Positions 33,532-41,777 of a stretch of 64,000 nucleotides of DNA are shown here, one piece after another. Numbering within the stretch: position 1 is the stretch's first letter; every line of letters begins with the position of its first letter. The notes under the pieces are model-generated. The model was not told where the DNA came from and did not search any database. It saw nothing but the letters and a program-made list of their open reading frames with translations. The DNA comes from JACKIC01 sp964543795. GTDB lineage: Bacteria > Planctomycetota > UBA1135 > UBA2386. The position numbers and the translations under genes were made by a program. The stretch is from positions 33,689 to 97,688 of the forward strand of contig CAZIZN010000022.1 in assembly GCA_964543795.1 (NCBI GenBank), written 5' to 3'.

Positions 33532-35808
33532 TCAGCTCGACACCGGCTCCCGGTGGTCGACCCGCGCGACGGGCGCCGCCGGCAGTCGCACGACGCGCTC
33601 GTCGACGAGGGTTCGCCCGGTCGAGTTCGCGCGCCGCGACATCGCCGTGAACGCGATCTGTTCGACGCCGGCGGCCGCCGCGTCCCAGGAGAACGCGCAG
33701 CGCAGCGCAGGGGCGACGCGACGCGCGTCCCGGCGGTGGCGCGGCAGCTGGTCGAGCGTCTCACGCAGGAGCCGCGCCGCATCGGCCACCGACGGCTCGA
33801 GGACCCAGGGGGCCGAGACGTGAGCACCGGGCAGTTCGACCTCGCGGCGGGCCGAGGGAATGAGTTGCGCGCCGGGCCCCGTGAGGAGCACGTCGCAGGC
33901 GCCGCCCGCCGTGGCGATCACCGGCAGACCCGCGGCTCGTGCTTCGAGCACCGTGAGACCGAACCCCTCCCCGCGGTAGGGGTGCAGCAGCACGTCGCAC
34001 GCGGTGTAGAGCGACGCGAGGCCTGCACGCGTCAGTTCGCCGTCGACGAGACGGATCGGCGGGGCGCCGGCCGTGCGTTGGAAGCGCTCCACGAGCGCGC
34101 CGAGGTGGAAACGTCCGTAGTGCTGGTCGTGGCCGACGGACTTCACGACCACGACGAAGTCCTGTCGCTGCGCGTAGGCGCCGAGGACCGCGGCGAGGAA
34201 CGCGTCGAAACCCTTGCGCCAGATCATGCCGCCGCAGAACAACACGGCCGGACGCGAGCCCTTCCACGCGACGATTTCGGGGTCCGGTTCGGCGTGTTCG
34301 TGCACCGCCGCATCGACGCCGTGCGGGATCAGCCGGATCGAGGACATCGGCCGGCCCGCGGCCGTCAGCATGCGGTACACGTATTCGCTGTGCACGACGA
34401 CGAGGTCGGCCGTCTGGTCGACGTGCGGAGTCGACTCGAGAGGCAGGGCGCCGTACTCCCAGTCGATCCGCAGCGCGTGCATGCGGCACGGCGGCCGGTC
34501 GGCCCGCACGGGCCAACCCGAGGACAGCCAGAGGTCGACGGTGCCCGGCTGCCGCACGAGGTGACGTTCGAGGTCCGGGGCGCGCCGGCGCAGCCACGCG
34601 AGGTCGTGGCGGAACGGGGTCGACGGCCGCAGGAACAGGTCCACCGCCCCGCGCTGCACGAGCGCACGGGCGGTCTCGATCGACAGTTCCGCACTCGACG
34701 ACGTCTCGAAGAGCGGCGCTTCGAGCACGACGGTCGGCCGCGGGCTGCGCACGTCGTGCACCGGGGCCGGCGGCGCGGCAGGACGGGAACGCACGAGGTG
34801 CTCGACGACGTGTTCGCGAGCGCGCCGCCCGGTGACCGTCGCCGCCGCGCGATCGCGCAGCGCCTGCCGCAGGGCCGCGCCGATCGCCGCGGGTTTGGGA
34901 GCGAAGCTGCGGTCGGTGTCCGCCTCGGACGGCATCTCGCGGCCGCCGATCGGCAGACAGATGCCGGCTCGGCCGACGATCGACACCGTGCAGGAACCGC
35001 GCGACGCGCACACGGGCCGACCCGATGCCAGCGCCAGCACGAGGGCGCGAGGGTCCCACGCCGACCGCCACGGCAGCAGGATCGCCGCCGCGTCGCGCAC
35101 GTGCGCGGGCTCGAACGGTCCTGCGACGACTTCGGTGTGCACGACCGCGTCTCCGGCGAGATCGGCCACGCACGCTGCGGCCGCACGAACGTCGGCTGCC
35201 GGCACGACGGCGCGGAAGCCGTGCACGTCGGGCGAACCGTGCCGCAGCCAGGCGGTCACGGCGAGATCGAGGCCGGCGAGGCGGTCGACGCCGCCGACGT
35301 ACACCACGGGGCCTCGGTCGTCGGACGGCGGCAGGGCGAGCCACGATTGCAGGTCGCGGAGTTCGAGCGAGTGCGCGGGGTGCTCGGTGCCGGCCCACCG
35401 GATCTCGGCGCGAATGCGATCGAGCAGGTCGGCGGCGCGGTGCCCTTCCCGCGCCGCGATCACGGCGGTCGCCTCGGGCCACTCGAGCGCCGCGAGGCGC
35501 TGCACGTCGGTGCGTCGCTCCGCCGGTGCGAAGACCACCACGGGTGCGGTGGCCGCGACCGGCTGGCCCGACGCGCGCAGCAGCATGTCGACGTCGGCGG
35601 GCGGCAGGCGGGTGCCCACACGCAGTTCCCGGACGCCGTCGGTCAGCGGGATCTCCCGTTCGCCGACACCCGCCGCGCGGCCCTGCACGGCGGTCAACGA
35701 CAGGGCGCACTGCACTCCGCTGGCCAGCGCGAGCCGCAGGAAGCTGCGCAGCAGGCCTGCCTCCGCGTCGTCGCCGAACGGGTCGCCATGGATCCGGACC
35801 TGGTTCAT
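33532..35808 (-). CDS. Large glycosyltransferase (GT4-like, two-domain)
   Basis: A 758-residue predicted cytoplasmic glycosyltransferase. The C-terminal 380 residues follow the GT-B pattern: RPAVLFCGGMIWRKGF starts the nucleotide-sugar domain, and PYRGEGFGLTVLEARAAGLPVIATAGGACD carries the EX7E catalytic region. The N-terminal half looks like a second, shorter GT-B-like part (VYVGGVDRLAGLDLAVTAWLRHG, then ILLPWRSAWDPRALVLALASGRPVCASRG) with no clear catalytic acids. It starts at ATG 35808 (MNQVRIHGD). The acceptor sugar is unknown. It may act with the adjacent ATP-grasp protein, for example in a surface polymer or glycolipid. Confidence 0.85.
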   Translation of the reverse strand: MNQVRIHGDPFGDDAEAGLLRSFLRLALASGVQCALSLTAVQGRAAGVGEREIPLTDGVRELRVGTRLPPADVDMLLRASGQPVAATAPVVVFAPAERRTDVQRLAALEWPEATAVIAAREGHRAADLLDRIRAEIRWAGTEHPAHSLELRDLQSWLALPPSDDRGPVVYVGGVDRLAGLDLAVTAWLRHGSPDVHGFRAVVPAADVRAAAACVADLAGDAVVHTEVVAGPFEPAHVRDAAAILLPWRSAWDPRALVLALASGRPVCASRGSCTVSIVGRAGICLPIGGREMPSEADTDRSFAPKPAAIGAALRQALRDRAAATVTGRRAREHVVEHLVRSRPAAPPAPVHDVRSPRPTVVLEAPLFETSSSAELSIETARALVQRGAVDLFLRPSTPFRHDLAWLRRRAPDLERHLVRQPGTVDLWLSSGWPVRADRPPCRMHALRIDWEYGALPLESTPHVDQTADLVVVHSEYVYRMLTAAGRPMSSIRLIPHGVDAAVHEHAEPDPEIVAWKGSRPAVLFCGGMIWRKGFDAFLAAVLGAYAQRQDFVVVVKSVGHDQHYGRFHLGALVERFQRTAGAPPIRLVDGELTRAGLASLYTACDVLLHPYRGEGFGLTVLEARAAGLPVIATAGGACDVLLTGPGAQLIPSARREVELPGAHVSAPWVLEPSVADAARLLRETLDQLPRHRRDARRVAPALRCAFSWDAAAAGVEQIAFTAMSRRANSTGRTLVDERVVRLPAAPVARVDHREPVSS

Positions 35809-35895
35809 CTGCCCGTCTCATCGGCGTTTCTGCATCGCCGCTGAAACGGCAACCGGCTGTGGCGACCTCGGCACCCAGACGCCAAGATCGGCTCG

Positions 35896-36858
35896 ATGCC
35901 TGCAGCGCCGCCGTCGCACCCGGATCGCCACGCCGCGACCCTGGTCCAGATCGATCCGGCAGCGGCCGCGACAGGATGCGCCGCACCCGGCGCGGGCGCG
36001 CGCGACTGCCGCATCGACCTGAAGCTGCTGCAGTGGCGTGCACGCGCCGCCTGCCGCCGCAGCGATGCGGCCCGCACCCACCTGGCGCGCTGGCCCGAGA
36101 AACGTCACCCCGACCTTTGGGCCGGCACCGTGCGCGACGGCGTGGCGCGCGGCTTCGCGGTCGCCCTCGAAGAAGCGCTCGCGCTCGCCGGCGAATCGCC
36201 GGGCGAGGCGGGCGGGCAGCCGGCGGTCGACGGCCGGCGCACGGTCGGCAAGGAACTGCGGCGGCGCAAGGAACTGACGATCGCGAGCCGCTGCGCCACC
36301 GTGCGCTTCGCCCGCAAGACCGGACTGTCGCTGTGCGACCCCGCCGGGCTCGTGCTGTCGGCCAACTTCCTGTGCTTCGAAGCTCGCGTCGACCGCGGCA
36401 CCCTCGACGGCTTCGCGGCGGATCCGGCCGAGCGGCCGCGTCTGTTCTCGCCGCAGTTCCTGGCGCCGCTGGAGTTCGTCGAGTCGGACACCGGCACCGA
36501 CCTGACCCTCGCCGGACGGCTGGGCCGTGGCCCCGTCGGCTGGCCCTGCCGGCTGCGCATCTCGGGCAGACCCGGCGACGACGACGTGCGTCTGCACGTC
36601 GCCATCGAGAACCGGCGACCGGGCTGGCGCCTGCGCGCGCGCTTCCGCGGCATCCAGCCGGCAGCGATCCACCACGAGTGCACCGACGTGCGCGAGGTGG
36701 TCGCCAGCGACGCCGGCGGCTTCGTCGCGTTCACGCTCGTGCGCAGCTGCAGCATCCTGCTCGTCGACGAACGGCCCGCAGACGTGCCGATGGCGGCCTG
36801 CATCGGTCCTCTCTCGCACGAGTTCCGGCTCGGCGGCGCCCCGTCGACCTCCGGCTGA
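35896..36858 (+). CDS. Hypothetical protein
   Basis: A 320-residue protein without a signal peptide or membrane helix. The N-terminal third is Arg/Ala-rich; the C-terminal 200 residues look like an all-beta domain (GLVLSANFLCFEARV; LTLAGRLGRGPVG; GDDDVRLHVAIENR; VASDAGGFVAFTLVRSC). I chose this strand because the opposite reading frame (35818-37062) is Arg-rich and not protein-like. A short gap (33 bases) leads to the next gene on the same strand, so the two may be co-transcribed. No family was recognised. Confidence 0.65.
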   Translation: MPAAPPSHPDRHAATLVQIDPAAAATGCAAPGAGARDCRIDLKLLQWRARAACRRSDAARTHLARWPEKRHPDLWAGTVRDGVARGFAVALEEALALAGESPGEAGGQPAVDGRRTVGKELRRRKELTIASRCATVRFARKTGLSLCDPAGLVLSANFLCFEARVDRGTLDGFAADPAERPRLFSPQFLAPLEFVESDTGTDLTLAGRLGRGPVGWPCRLRISGRPGDDDVRLHVAIENRRPGWRLRARFRGIQPAAIHHECTDVREVVASDAGGFVAFTLVRSCSILLVDERPADVPMAACIGPLSHEFRLGGAPSTSG

Positions 36859-36891
36859 GCCCGCTCGACACGCCACCGGGCGGCCGCTAGC

Positions 36892-38223
36892 GTGGCGCGG
36901 CTCGGCCTCTCGTCTCCCGTGCAAGAGCTGATCTGGTTCGCCGCCGGCGCAGTCGCGACCGGCTCGATCGCGTGGTTGCGGTCGATCCAGCTGGCGCGCC
37001 GCCGCGGCGTGCGCCCGCCGGGCAAATGCGTCGAGGGACGCGTCCAGGCAGTCGACGACCAAGGCGAGAACGCGGCGGGATCACCGCATCACGAGCCGCG
37101 GCGCCGCCAGGAACGCACTCCCGTGCCGACCGGCCTGGATGCCCGCGTCATGGCCCGGTCGCTGGCCGAGGAACTCGCGAACCTCGCGTCGGGGGTCGAG
37201 GGCCGCGCTCACCTGCTGATCGAGGCGGCGCCGGACCGTCGCGCGCTGCCGCAGGCGGCCGAAGGCATGCTGCGTGCGGTGCACCGCCTGCGCACCCTGC
37301 ATCGCAAGATCGTCGCCTTCGCCCTGGACCGCATCGCCGCGCCGGGCCGCACGGAACTCGGCGACGTGGTCGCCGAACTGGCCGAAGACCTGCAGCAACT
37401 GCAGCTCGGCCTCGAACTGCACTGGCATCCGCCGGCGACGCTTCCGCCCATCGCGGTCGCCAGCGGCGTCGTGCGCGACGCCCTGCTGTTCTTGACCGCG
37501 GCGATGATCCGGGCCGAGCGGGGCGCGACCCGCCTGACGCTCGCCGGGGAAGTGCCCCTCGGCGACCGGCCGATGCTGAAGATCGAGCTGTCGCTCGAGT
37601 GGATCGAGGAGAACGTCGGCCGACACCGCGGCGCCGGCTTCGAGCGCGGGCGGATCGACTTCGAAGCGGCCGCGAATCTCGTGCGCGCGCAAGGCGGCAC
37701 GATCGAACTGACGCACATGCCGGGGCGGGTCGTACGCGCTCTCGTGCGCCTGCCCGCTGCGAGTCGCGAGGCCCCGGAACCACGCGACGATGCTCCCGCA
37801 CCCGTGCCGGAAGGCATGCCGGCTCCCGCCGAGCCGATCCCGCTCGCGGCAGGCGCCGAACACCAGTTCGGCGGCGCGTTGCTGCTCGAGACCGATCCGA
37901 CCGTGCGCGCCATGGTGGCGCGCGAACTCAAGGCCTCGGGCCGCGCCGTGTTCGCCTGCGCCGACACGGCCTCGGTCCGGGCCTTTCTGACGACCGCGCC
38001 CGAGCGCTTCGAACTGCTGGTCGTCGACAGCGTGCGGCGGATCTCCCGCGACGAGACGCTCAGCGAGTCCATCCGGATGCAGGCGCCCGAGCTCAAGATC
38101 TTCGTGCTCGACGGCCGCGGCGGCGAACTCGCCGACCGGTTCGCGCACCTGCACTGCATTCCCAAGCCGTTCGGCGTGCTCGAGCTGCGCGAAGCGCTCG
38201 CCCTGGTCCTGGCGGCCAAGTAG
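36892..38223 (+). CDS. Degenerate sensor-kinase-like protein with C-terminal receiver domain
   Basis: A 443-residue protein starting at GTG 36892 with one N-terminal membrane helix (about 10-30). Residues 85-300 follow a HisKA/HATPase layout (LAEELANLASGVEGRAHLL looks like the H-box helix), but the phospho-accepting His is replaced by Glu, the N box lacks Asn (VRDALLFLTAAMIRA), and no DxGxG box is seen. Residues 320-443 are a receiver with an acidic pair (LLETDP), a possible phosphoacceptor Asp (LLVVDSV) and the conserved Lys (IPKPFG). It is probably a catalytically dead signalling or scaffold protein. It is followed 30 bases later by rph. Confidence 0.72.
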   Translation: MARLGLSSPVQELIWFAAGAVATGSIAWLRSIQLARRRGVRPPGKCVEGRVQAVDDQGENAAGSPHHEPRRRQERTPVPTGLDARVMARSLAEELANLASGVEGRAHLLIEAAPDRRALPQAAEGMLRAVHRLRTLHRKIVAFALDRIAAPGRTELGDVVAELAEDLQQLQLGLELHWHPPATLPPIAVASGVVRDALLFLTAAMIRAERGATRLTLAGEVPLGDRPMLKIELSLEWIEENVGRHRGAGFERGRIDFEAAANLVRAQGGTIELTHMPGRVVRALVRLPAASREAPEPRDDAPAPVPEGMPAPAEPIPLAAGAEHQFGGALLLETDPTVRAMVARELKASGRAVFACADTASVRAFLTTAPERFELLVVDSVRRISRDETLSESIRMQAPELKIFVLDGRGGELADRFAHLHCIPKPFGVLELREALALVLAAK

Positions 38224-38241
38224 GCTGCGCCCTCCCCATCC

Positions 38242-38256
38242 AGGAGAAGCACACTG
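38242..38256 (+). promoter_or_regulatory. Ribosome binding site deciding a CTG start
   Basis: The bases AGGAGA at 38242-38247 are followed by 6 bases and then CTG (38254-38256). The spacing is normal for a start codon and no other in-frame start precedes the conserved protein, so this site supports initiation at CTG. Confidence 0.65.
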
Positions 38257-38976
38257 GCTCGCAAGGAAAACCGGGCGCCGGATCAGTTCCGGCCGATCAA
38301 GTTCGTTCGCTCGTTCACCGAAGCTCCGGGCTCCGTGTTGGCCGAGTGCGGCAACACGCGCGTCCTCTGCACCGTGTGTGTGCAGGACCAGGTACCGCAG
38401 TGGATGTACAACCGGCACTCGGGAGGCTGGCTGACCGCCGAGTACTCGATGCTGCCGTCGGCGGGTACGCCGCGCAAACCGCGCGAGGGCCGCACCGGCC
38501 GTCCGCTCGACGGGCGCAGCTTCGAGATCCAGCGCCTGATCGGCCGGACCCTGCGCTGCGCGGTGGACCTCGGCGCCATGCCCGAGGTGACCCTGTGGAT
38601 CGACTGCGACGTGCTGTCCGCGGACGGCGGCACCCGCACGACCGCGATCAACGGCGCGATCGTCGCACTCTACGACGCGCTGCTCTGGATGGAGGAACAG
38701 CGGCAGCTGCCGAAGTGGCCGCTGCGCGGCCTCGTGTCGGCGACGAGCGTCGGGCTCGTCGGCGGCCAGCCGCTGATCGACCTCGACTTCCACGAGGACA
38801 GTTCCGCCGACGTCGACCTCAACGTGGTCTGCGCGAGCGACGGCAAACTCATCGAGGTGCAGGGCGCCGCCGAGAAGCGACCGTTCTCGATCGAGCAGTT
38901 CCAGCAGATGCTCGACATGGCGCAGCGGGCGTGCCAGCAGATCCGCGCGGCGCAAGAGCAGGCGCTGGGTCTCTGA
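38254..38976 (+). CDS. rph: Ribonuclease PH, apparently started at CTG
   Basis: A 240-residue phosphorolytic 3'-exonuclease that trims tRNA 3' ends; it forms a hexamer. Family motifs are intact: RPIKFVRSFTEAPGSVLAECGNTRVLC, RSFEIQRLIGRTLRCAVD, DCDVLSADGGTRTTAINGA and DLDFHEDSSADVDLNVV. Reading back from the conserved N-terminus, the frame closes at the TAG of the previous gene (38221) without any ATG, GTG or TTG. CTG 38254 follows an AGGAG site at correct spacing and gives the expected N-terminus and length. An internal start at GTG 38332 or TTG 38335 would remove conserved residues. Confidence 0.93.
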   Translation: MARKENRAPDQFRPIKFVRSFTEAPGSVLAECGNTRVLCTVCVQDQVPQWMYNRHSGGWLTAEYSMLPSAGTPRKPREGRTGRPLDGRSFEIQRLIGRTLRCAVDLGAMPEVTLWIDCDVLSADGGTRTTAINGAIVALYDALLWMEEQRQLPKWPLRGLVSATSVGLVGGQPLIDLDFHEDSSADVDLNVVCASDGKLIEVQGAAEKRPFSIEQFQQMLDMAQRACQQIRAAQEQALGL

Positions 38977-39000
38977 GCCGGGCCGCGGCGCCGGAAACGA

Positions 39001-39038
39001 ACCGAGGCCACCCCTGCTCACGCAGGCATGGCCTCGGT
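39001..39038. terminator. Strong bidirectional hairpin terminator
   Basis: ACCGAGGCCA (39001-39010) pairs perfectly with TGGCCTCGGT (39029-39038), and inside it CCTGC (39013-39017) pairs with GCAGG (39022-39026) around a TCAC loop. The hairpin lies between the convergent rph and secreted-protein genes, the classic place for a shared terminator. Neither side has a long U tract. Confidence 0.75.
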
Positions 39039-39067
39039 GGCTCGCGGACGGGTCCGCACGGGATCGG

Positions 39068-40855
39068 TCAGAGACCGATCTTCGTGCAGATGCCGTTCGT
39101 CGTCAGCGCGTTGGCCTGGTTGAGGCCGGGCGTCAGCGGCGCCGCCTGGAAGAAGAACTGCACGTTCTGCAGGTAGCTCGCCCCGACGGGGATCGCGAAC
39201 GGCTGCTCGAACGTGTTGTTCGGCGTGATGACGTTGACCAGCGTCGCGAACGGCTGGATGTGCTGGTTGCAGCCCGGCAGGCCGAACGGGGTCAGATCGA
39301 TCGGGGCCGGCAGGCCGTTGAGGCCCGCGATCAGCAGCTGCACGGTCGTGCCCGCGGTGATGTTGGTGGTGACGATGTTCGGCGTCGTGCCGATCACCGG
39401 ACGCGCGCTCATGCCGAGCACGGGCGGGATCGCACCGTCGCCGCTCTGGAACGGCATCGTCACGGACAGGTCCTGCGACGCCGGCAGGCGGTTGCCGTTG
39501 CCCTCCGTGAAGCCCGCGATCGCATTGTTGCCGTTCGCGGTGTTGAGGGTGGTCAGGGCGTTGTAGTTGATGTCGACCTGGCCCGTAGCCCACAGCGTGA
39601 GCGAGAAGGTGTTGGCGTTCGGCAGAGCCGCGGGCCACTCCGGCACCTGGTACCACGTGATCGTGACGAACTGGTTCGACGGATCGACGTCGTAGTGGAT
39701 CGTGCCGCCGCCCGCGGGCGAGGGATCGAGGTCCATGTACATCGGCGCGATGCGCGCCGCGTTGTCACGCCAGCCGGTCAGGCTGCCGTAGGCCGCGCCG
39801 CAGACGTCGAACGACGTCGAGTTGACCGCGTCGAGATAGACGCTGCCGTTCGAGCTGATCGTGATCGTCGTCGTGCTGCCGCCCGGATAGGCGAAGGTGA
39901 AGGGCAGCGTGATCGGGGCCGACAGGCCGTCGTCCCAGTTGCCGGCGCCGGACGAGCCGGAGTTCGCGGGCACCGCGGTGATCGACGTGCTGGTCGGTTG
40001 CGCGATGGTCGACGAGGCGACCGGCGCGACCAGGTAGTTCTGGCCGAGCGGGATCAGCTGGATCGCCGTGTTGGCGAGGTCCGGCGCCGGGCCGGCGGGG
40101 AAGTTCTCGAAGAAACCGCGCGGACGGAAGTAGCAGCCTTCGCCGAGCGTGGTGAAGAGCGCCGCCTGCGGGTCCGGGATGTAGTCGATGACGAGGTTGA
40201 TGTCGGCGACGTTGACGCCGGTGGCGGTGCCGCCGACCCAGCCGGTCTGCTGGATGCCCTGGTTGCTGATCGAGAGGAAGGGGTCCGACGGAGTCGGGAT
40301 CGTGCTCGGCGACACGCCGAGGCAGTGCAGGCTGCCGATGGCGTTGCCGGGAACCGCGGCGACGGTCGTCGGCAGGACCTCGATCGCGACGCCGTAGGTG
40401 CCCGCGGGCACTGCGATCGGCGTCGTGAAGGCGATCGGCGACGGGGTGGGCCAGGCGGCGACCGTCAGGGTGCCGCTGCCGATGAGGGTCCACGTCGAAC
40501 CCGGCTGACCCGGGGCCTGCGCCGCACCGGTGTTGCCGACGCGCGTGATCGGGCACGTGTAGACGTTGACCGTCGTCGTGTTGCCGACCTGGTTCGGGAT
40601 CGCGGCGTTGCCGACGAACTGGTCGTAGCAGGTCGCGAGCATGCTCGTGATCGTGATGGGCGACTGCACGACCGCGTCGAACAAGAGGTTGTAGCTGGCG
40701 CTCGGCGTGTTCGCGGTGACCGGGCCGTAGTAGAAGCTGGCGGCGAACGGGTCACGGAAGGCGAACGACTGCGGAGGCGGGGAGCCGTTGCAGTTCTGCG
40801 CGGCGGCCGACGCGATCAGGCCGAGTGCGGCTGCGACCAGGGAGAGCTTTTGCAT
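39068..40855 (-). CDS. Large secreted protein with shared C-terminal module
   Basis: A 595-residue exported protein starting at ATG 40855 with a signal peptide (MQKLSLVAAALGLIASAAAQ). The rest is rich in Thr, Ser, Asn and Gly with few charges, typical of a beta-sandwich surface protein. An early segment resembles a choice-of-anchor-type domain (RDPFAASFYYGP). A mid-section has nidogen-like features (ARIAPMYMDLDPSPAGGGTIHYDV; FVTITWYQVPEWP; NTFSLTLWATGQVDINYN), and the terminal module (LLIAGLNGLPAPIDLTPFGLPGCN) resembles the tails of proteins at 60000 and 62385. It separates rph from rdgB, which are usually adjacent. Its function is unknown. Confidence 0.85.
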   Translation of the reverse strand: MQKLSLVAAALGLIASAAAQNCNGSPPPQSFAFRDPFAASFYYGPVTANTPSASYNLLFDAVVQSPITITSMLATCYDQFVGNAAIPNQVGNTTTVNVYTCPITRVGNTGAAQAPGQPGSTWTLIGSGTLTVAAWPTPSPIAFTTPIAVPAGTYGVAIEVLPTTVAAVPGNAIGSLHCLGVSPSTIPTPSDPFLSISNQGIQQTGWVGGTATGVNVADINLVIDYIPDPQAALFTTLGEGCYFRPRGFFENFPAGPAPDLANTAIQLIPLGQNYLVAPVASSTIAQPTSTSITAVPANSGSSGAGNWDDGLSAPITLPFTFAYPGGSTTTITISSNGSVYLDAVNSTSFDVCGAAYGSLTGWRDNAARIAPMYMDLDPSPAGGGTIHYDVDPSNQFVTITWYQVPEWPAALPNANTFSLTLWATGQVDINYNALTTLNTANGNNAIAGFTEGNGNRLPASQDLSVTMPFQSGDGAIPPVLGMSARPVIGTTPNIVTTNITAGTTVQLLIAGLNGLPAPIDLTPFGLPGCNQHIQPFATLVNVITPNNTFEQPFAIPVGASYLQNVQFFFQAAPLTPGLNQANALTTNGICTKIGL

Positions 40856-40967
40856 GTTGGGGTCCAGGGATTGACAGGGGGAAACAGGATCACGCCAAGG
40901 CTCGATGGCCCGATCGAAGCTGTCCAGGCTCGGCGAAGAACCATGGCAACTTCGTGACAATCGGGAA

Positions 40968-40992
40968 GGGCGCCCTGGGGGTACGGGCGCCC
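40968..40992. repeat. Pair of GGGCGCCC palindromes forming a hairpin
   Basis: GGGCGCCC occurs at 40968-40975 and again at 40985-40992, nine bases apart. Because the unit is itself palindromic, it can form either two small hairpins or one 8-bp stem. It lies in the 289-base divergent gap between the secreted-protein gene and rdgB (40856-41144), which otherwise shows no gene and no confident promoter or riboswitch. Confidence 0.5.
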
Positions 40993-41144
40993 GTGAAGCA
41001 TTGGCAGCCCGGTTCGACGGGTCGGGCCCCGGGCAAGGTTCGGCAGCCGGACACATTTTCTTGGCGGACCACCCGGCACAGGTTTGCTCCCTACCGCAAG
41101 ATAGGACTGGTCGGGGCCGCGACGAGGCCTAGGCTCGCGCCATC

Positions 41145-41762
41145 ATGCCCGTTCTCTGGATCGCGACGAACAACCCCAAGAAGCTCGCCGAGCTACGGCG
41201 CAACCTCGAAGGCATGGACGTGCTCCTGCGCACTCCTGCCGAACTCGGGCAACCGTTCGATCCCGTCGAGGATCGACCCGACTTCGCCGGCAATGCGCGC
41301 ATCAAGGCAGCCCTGCTGGCGCAGCTCGCGGGCGACCCGGCCCTGGCCGACGACAGCGGTCTCTGCGTCGACGCACTCGACGGGCGGCCGGGCGTGCATT
41401 CGGCCCGCTATGGCGGCCCCGGAAGGTCCGATCTCGATCGCCTGCAACTCCTGCTCGCCGAGCTGGCGGGAGTACCCGCCGAGCGCCGCGGCGCTCACTT
41501 CGTGTGCAGCCTGTGCCTCTGCGATGCCCGCGGGCAAGTCCTCGCAACGGTCGAGGAGACGTGCCGGGGCACCTTGTTGACCGCTCCCGCCGGCAACGGC
41601 GGCTTCGGCTACGACCCGATCTTCGTGCCCGAGGTGTTCGCGGGCGATCCGAACCGATCGTTCGCGCACCTCGACGCCGCGACGAAGGACCAGCTCGGAC
41701 ACCGCGGCAAGGCGCTGCGCCGGTTGGCAGCGGCGCTGCCGCGGCTGCTCGCCGGCGGATGA
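41145..41762 (+). CDS. rdgB: Non-canonical purine NTP pyrophosphatase (XTP/dITP)
   Basis: A 205-residue Ham1/RdgB enzyme that hydrolyses XTP, dITP and dUTP to clear damaged purines. The opening ATNNPKKLAELRRNL, the metal-binding DDSGLCVDALDGRPGVHSARYGG and the C-terminal GYDPIFVPE, plus the final H-R-G-K-A region (LGHRGKALRRL), are all typical. The start is ATG 41145. Its stop lies 15 bases from the convergent exosortase stop. rph and rdgB are normally neighbours in bacteria; here a secreted-protein gene is inserted between them. Confidence 0.95.
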   Translation: MPVLWIATNNPKKLAELRRNLEGMDVLLRTPAELGQPFDPVEDRPDFAGNARIKAALLAQLAGDPALADDSGLCVDALDGRPGVHSARYGGPGRSDLDRLQLLLAELAGVPAERRGAHFVCSLCLCDARGQVLATVEETCRGTLLTAPAGNGGFGYDPIFVPEVFAGDPNRSFAHLDAATKDQLGHRGKALRRLAAALPRLLAGG

Positions 41763-41777
41763 GCCCATCCGTTCGAC

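Noticed and set aside
35818..37062. A 414-residue minus-strand gene opposite the hypothetical at 35896
   Set aside because: Its composition is very Arg- and Gln-rich and it has no structure, whereas the plus frame is balanced.
40856..41144. Possible riboswitch in the gap before rdgB and the secreted protein
   Set aside because: The strand hairpins do not follow any consensus I could match (including the cyclic-di-GMP type), so only the simple palindrome is listed.
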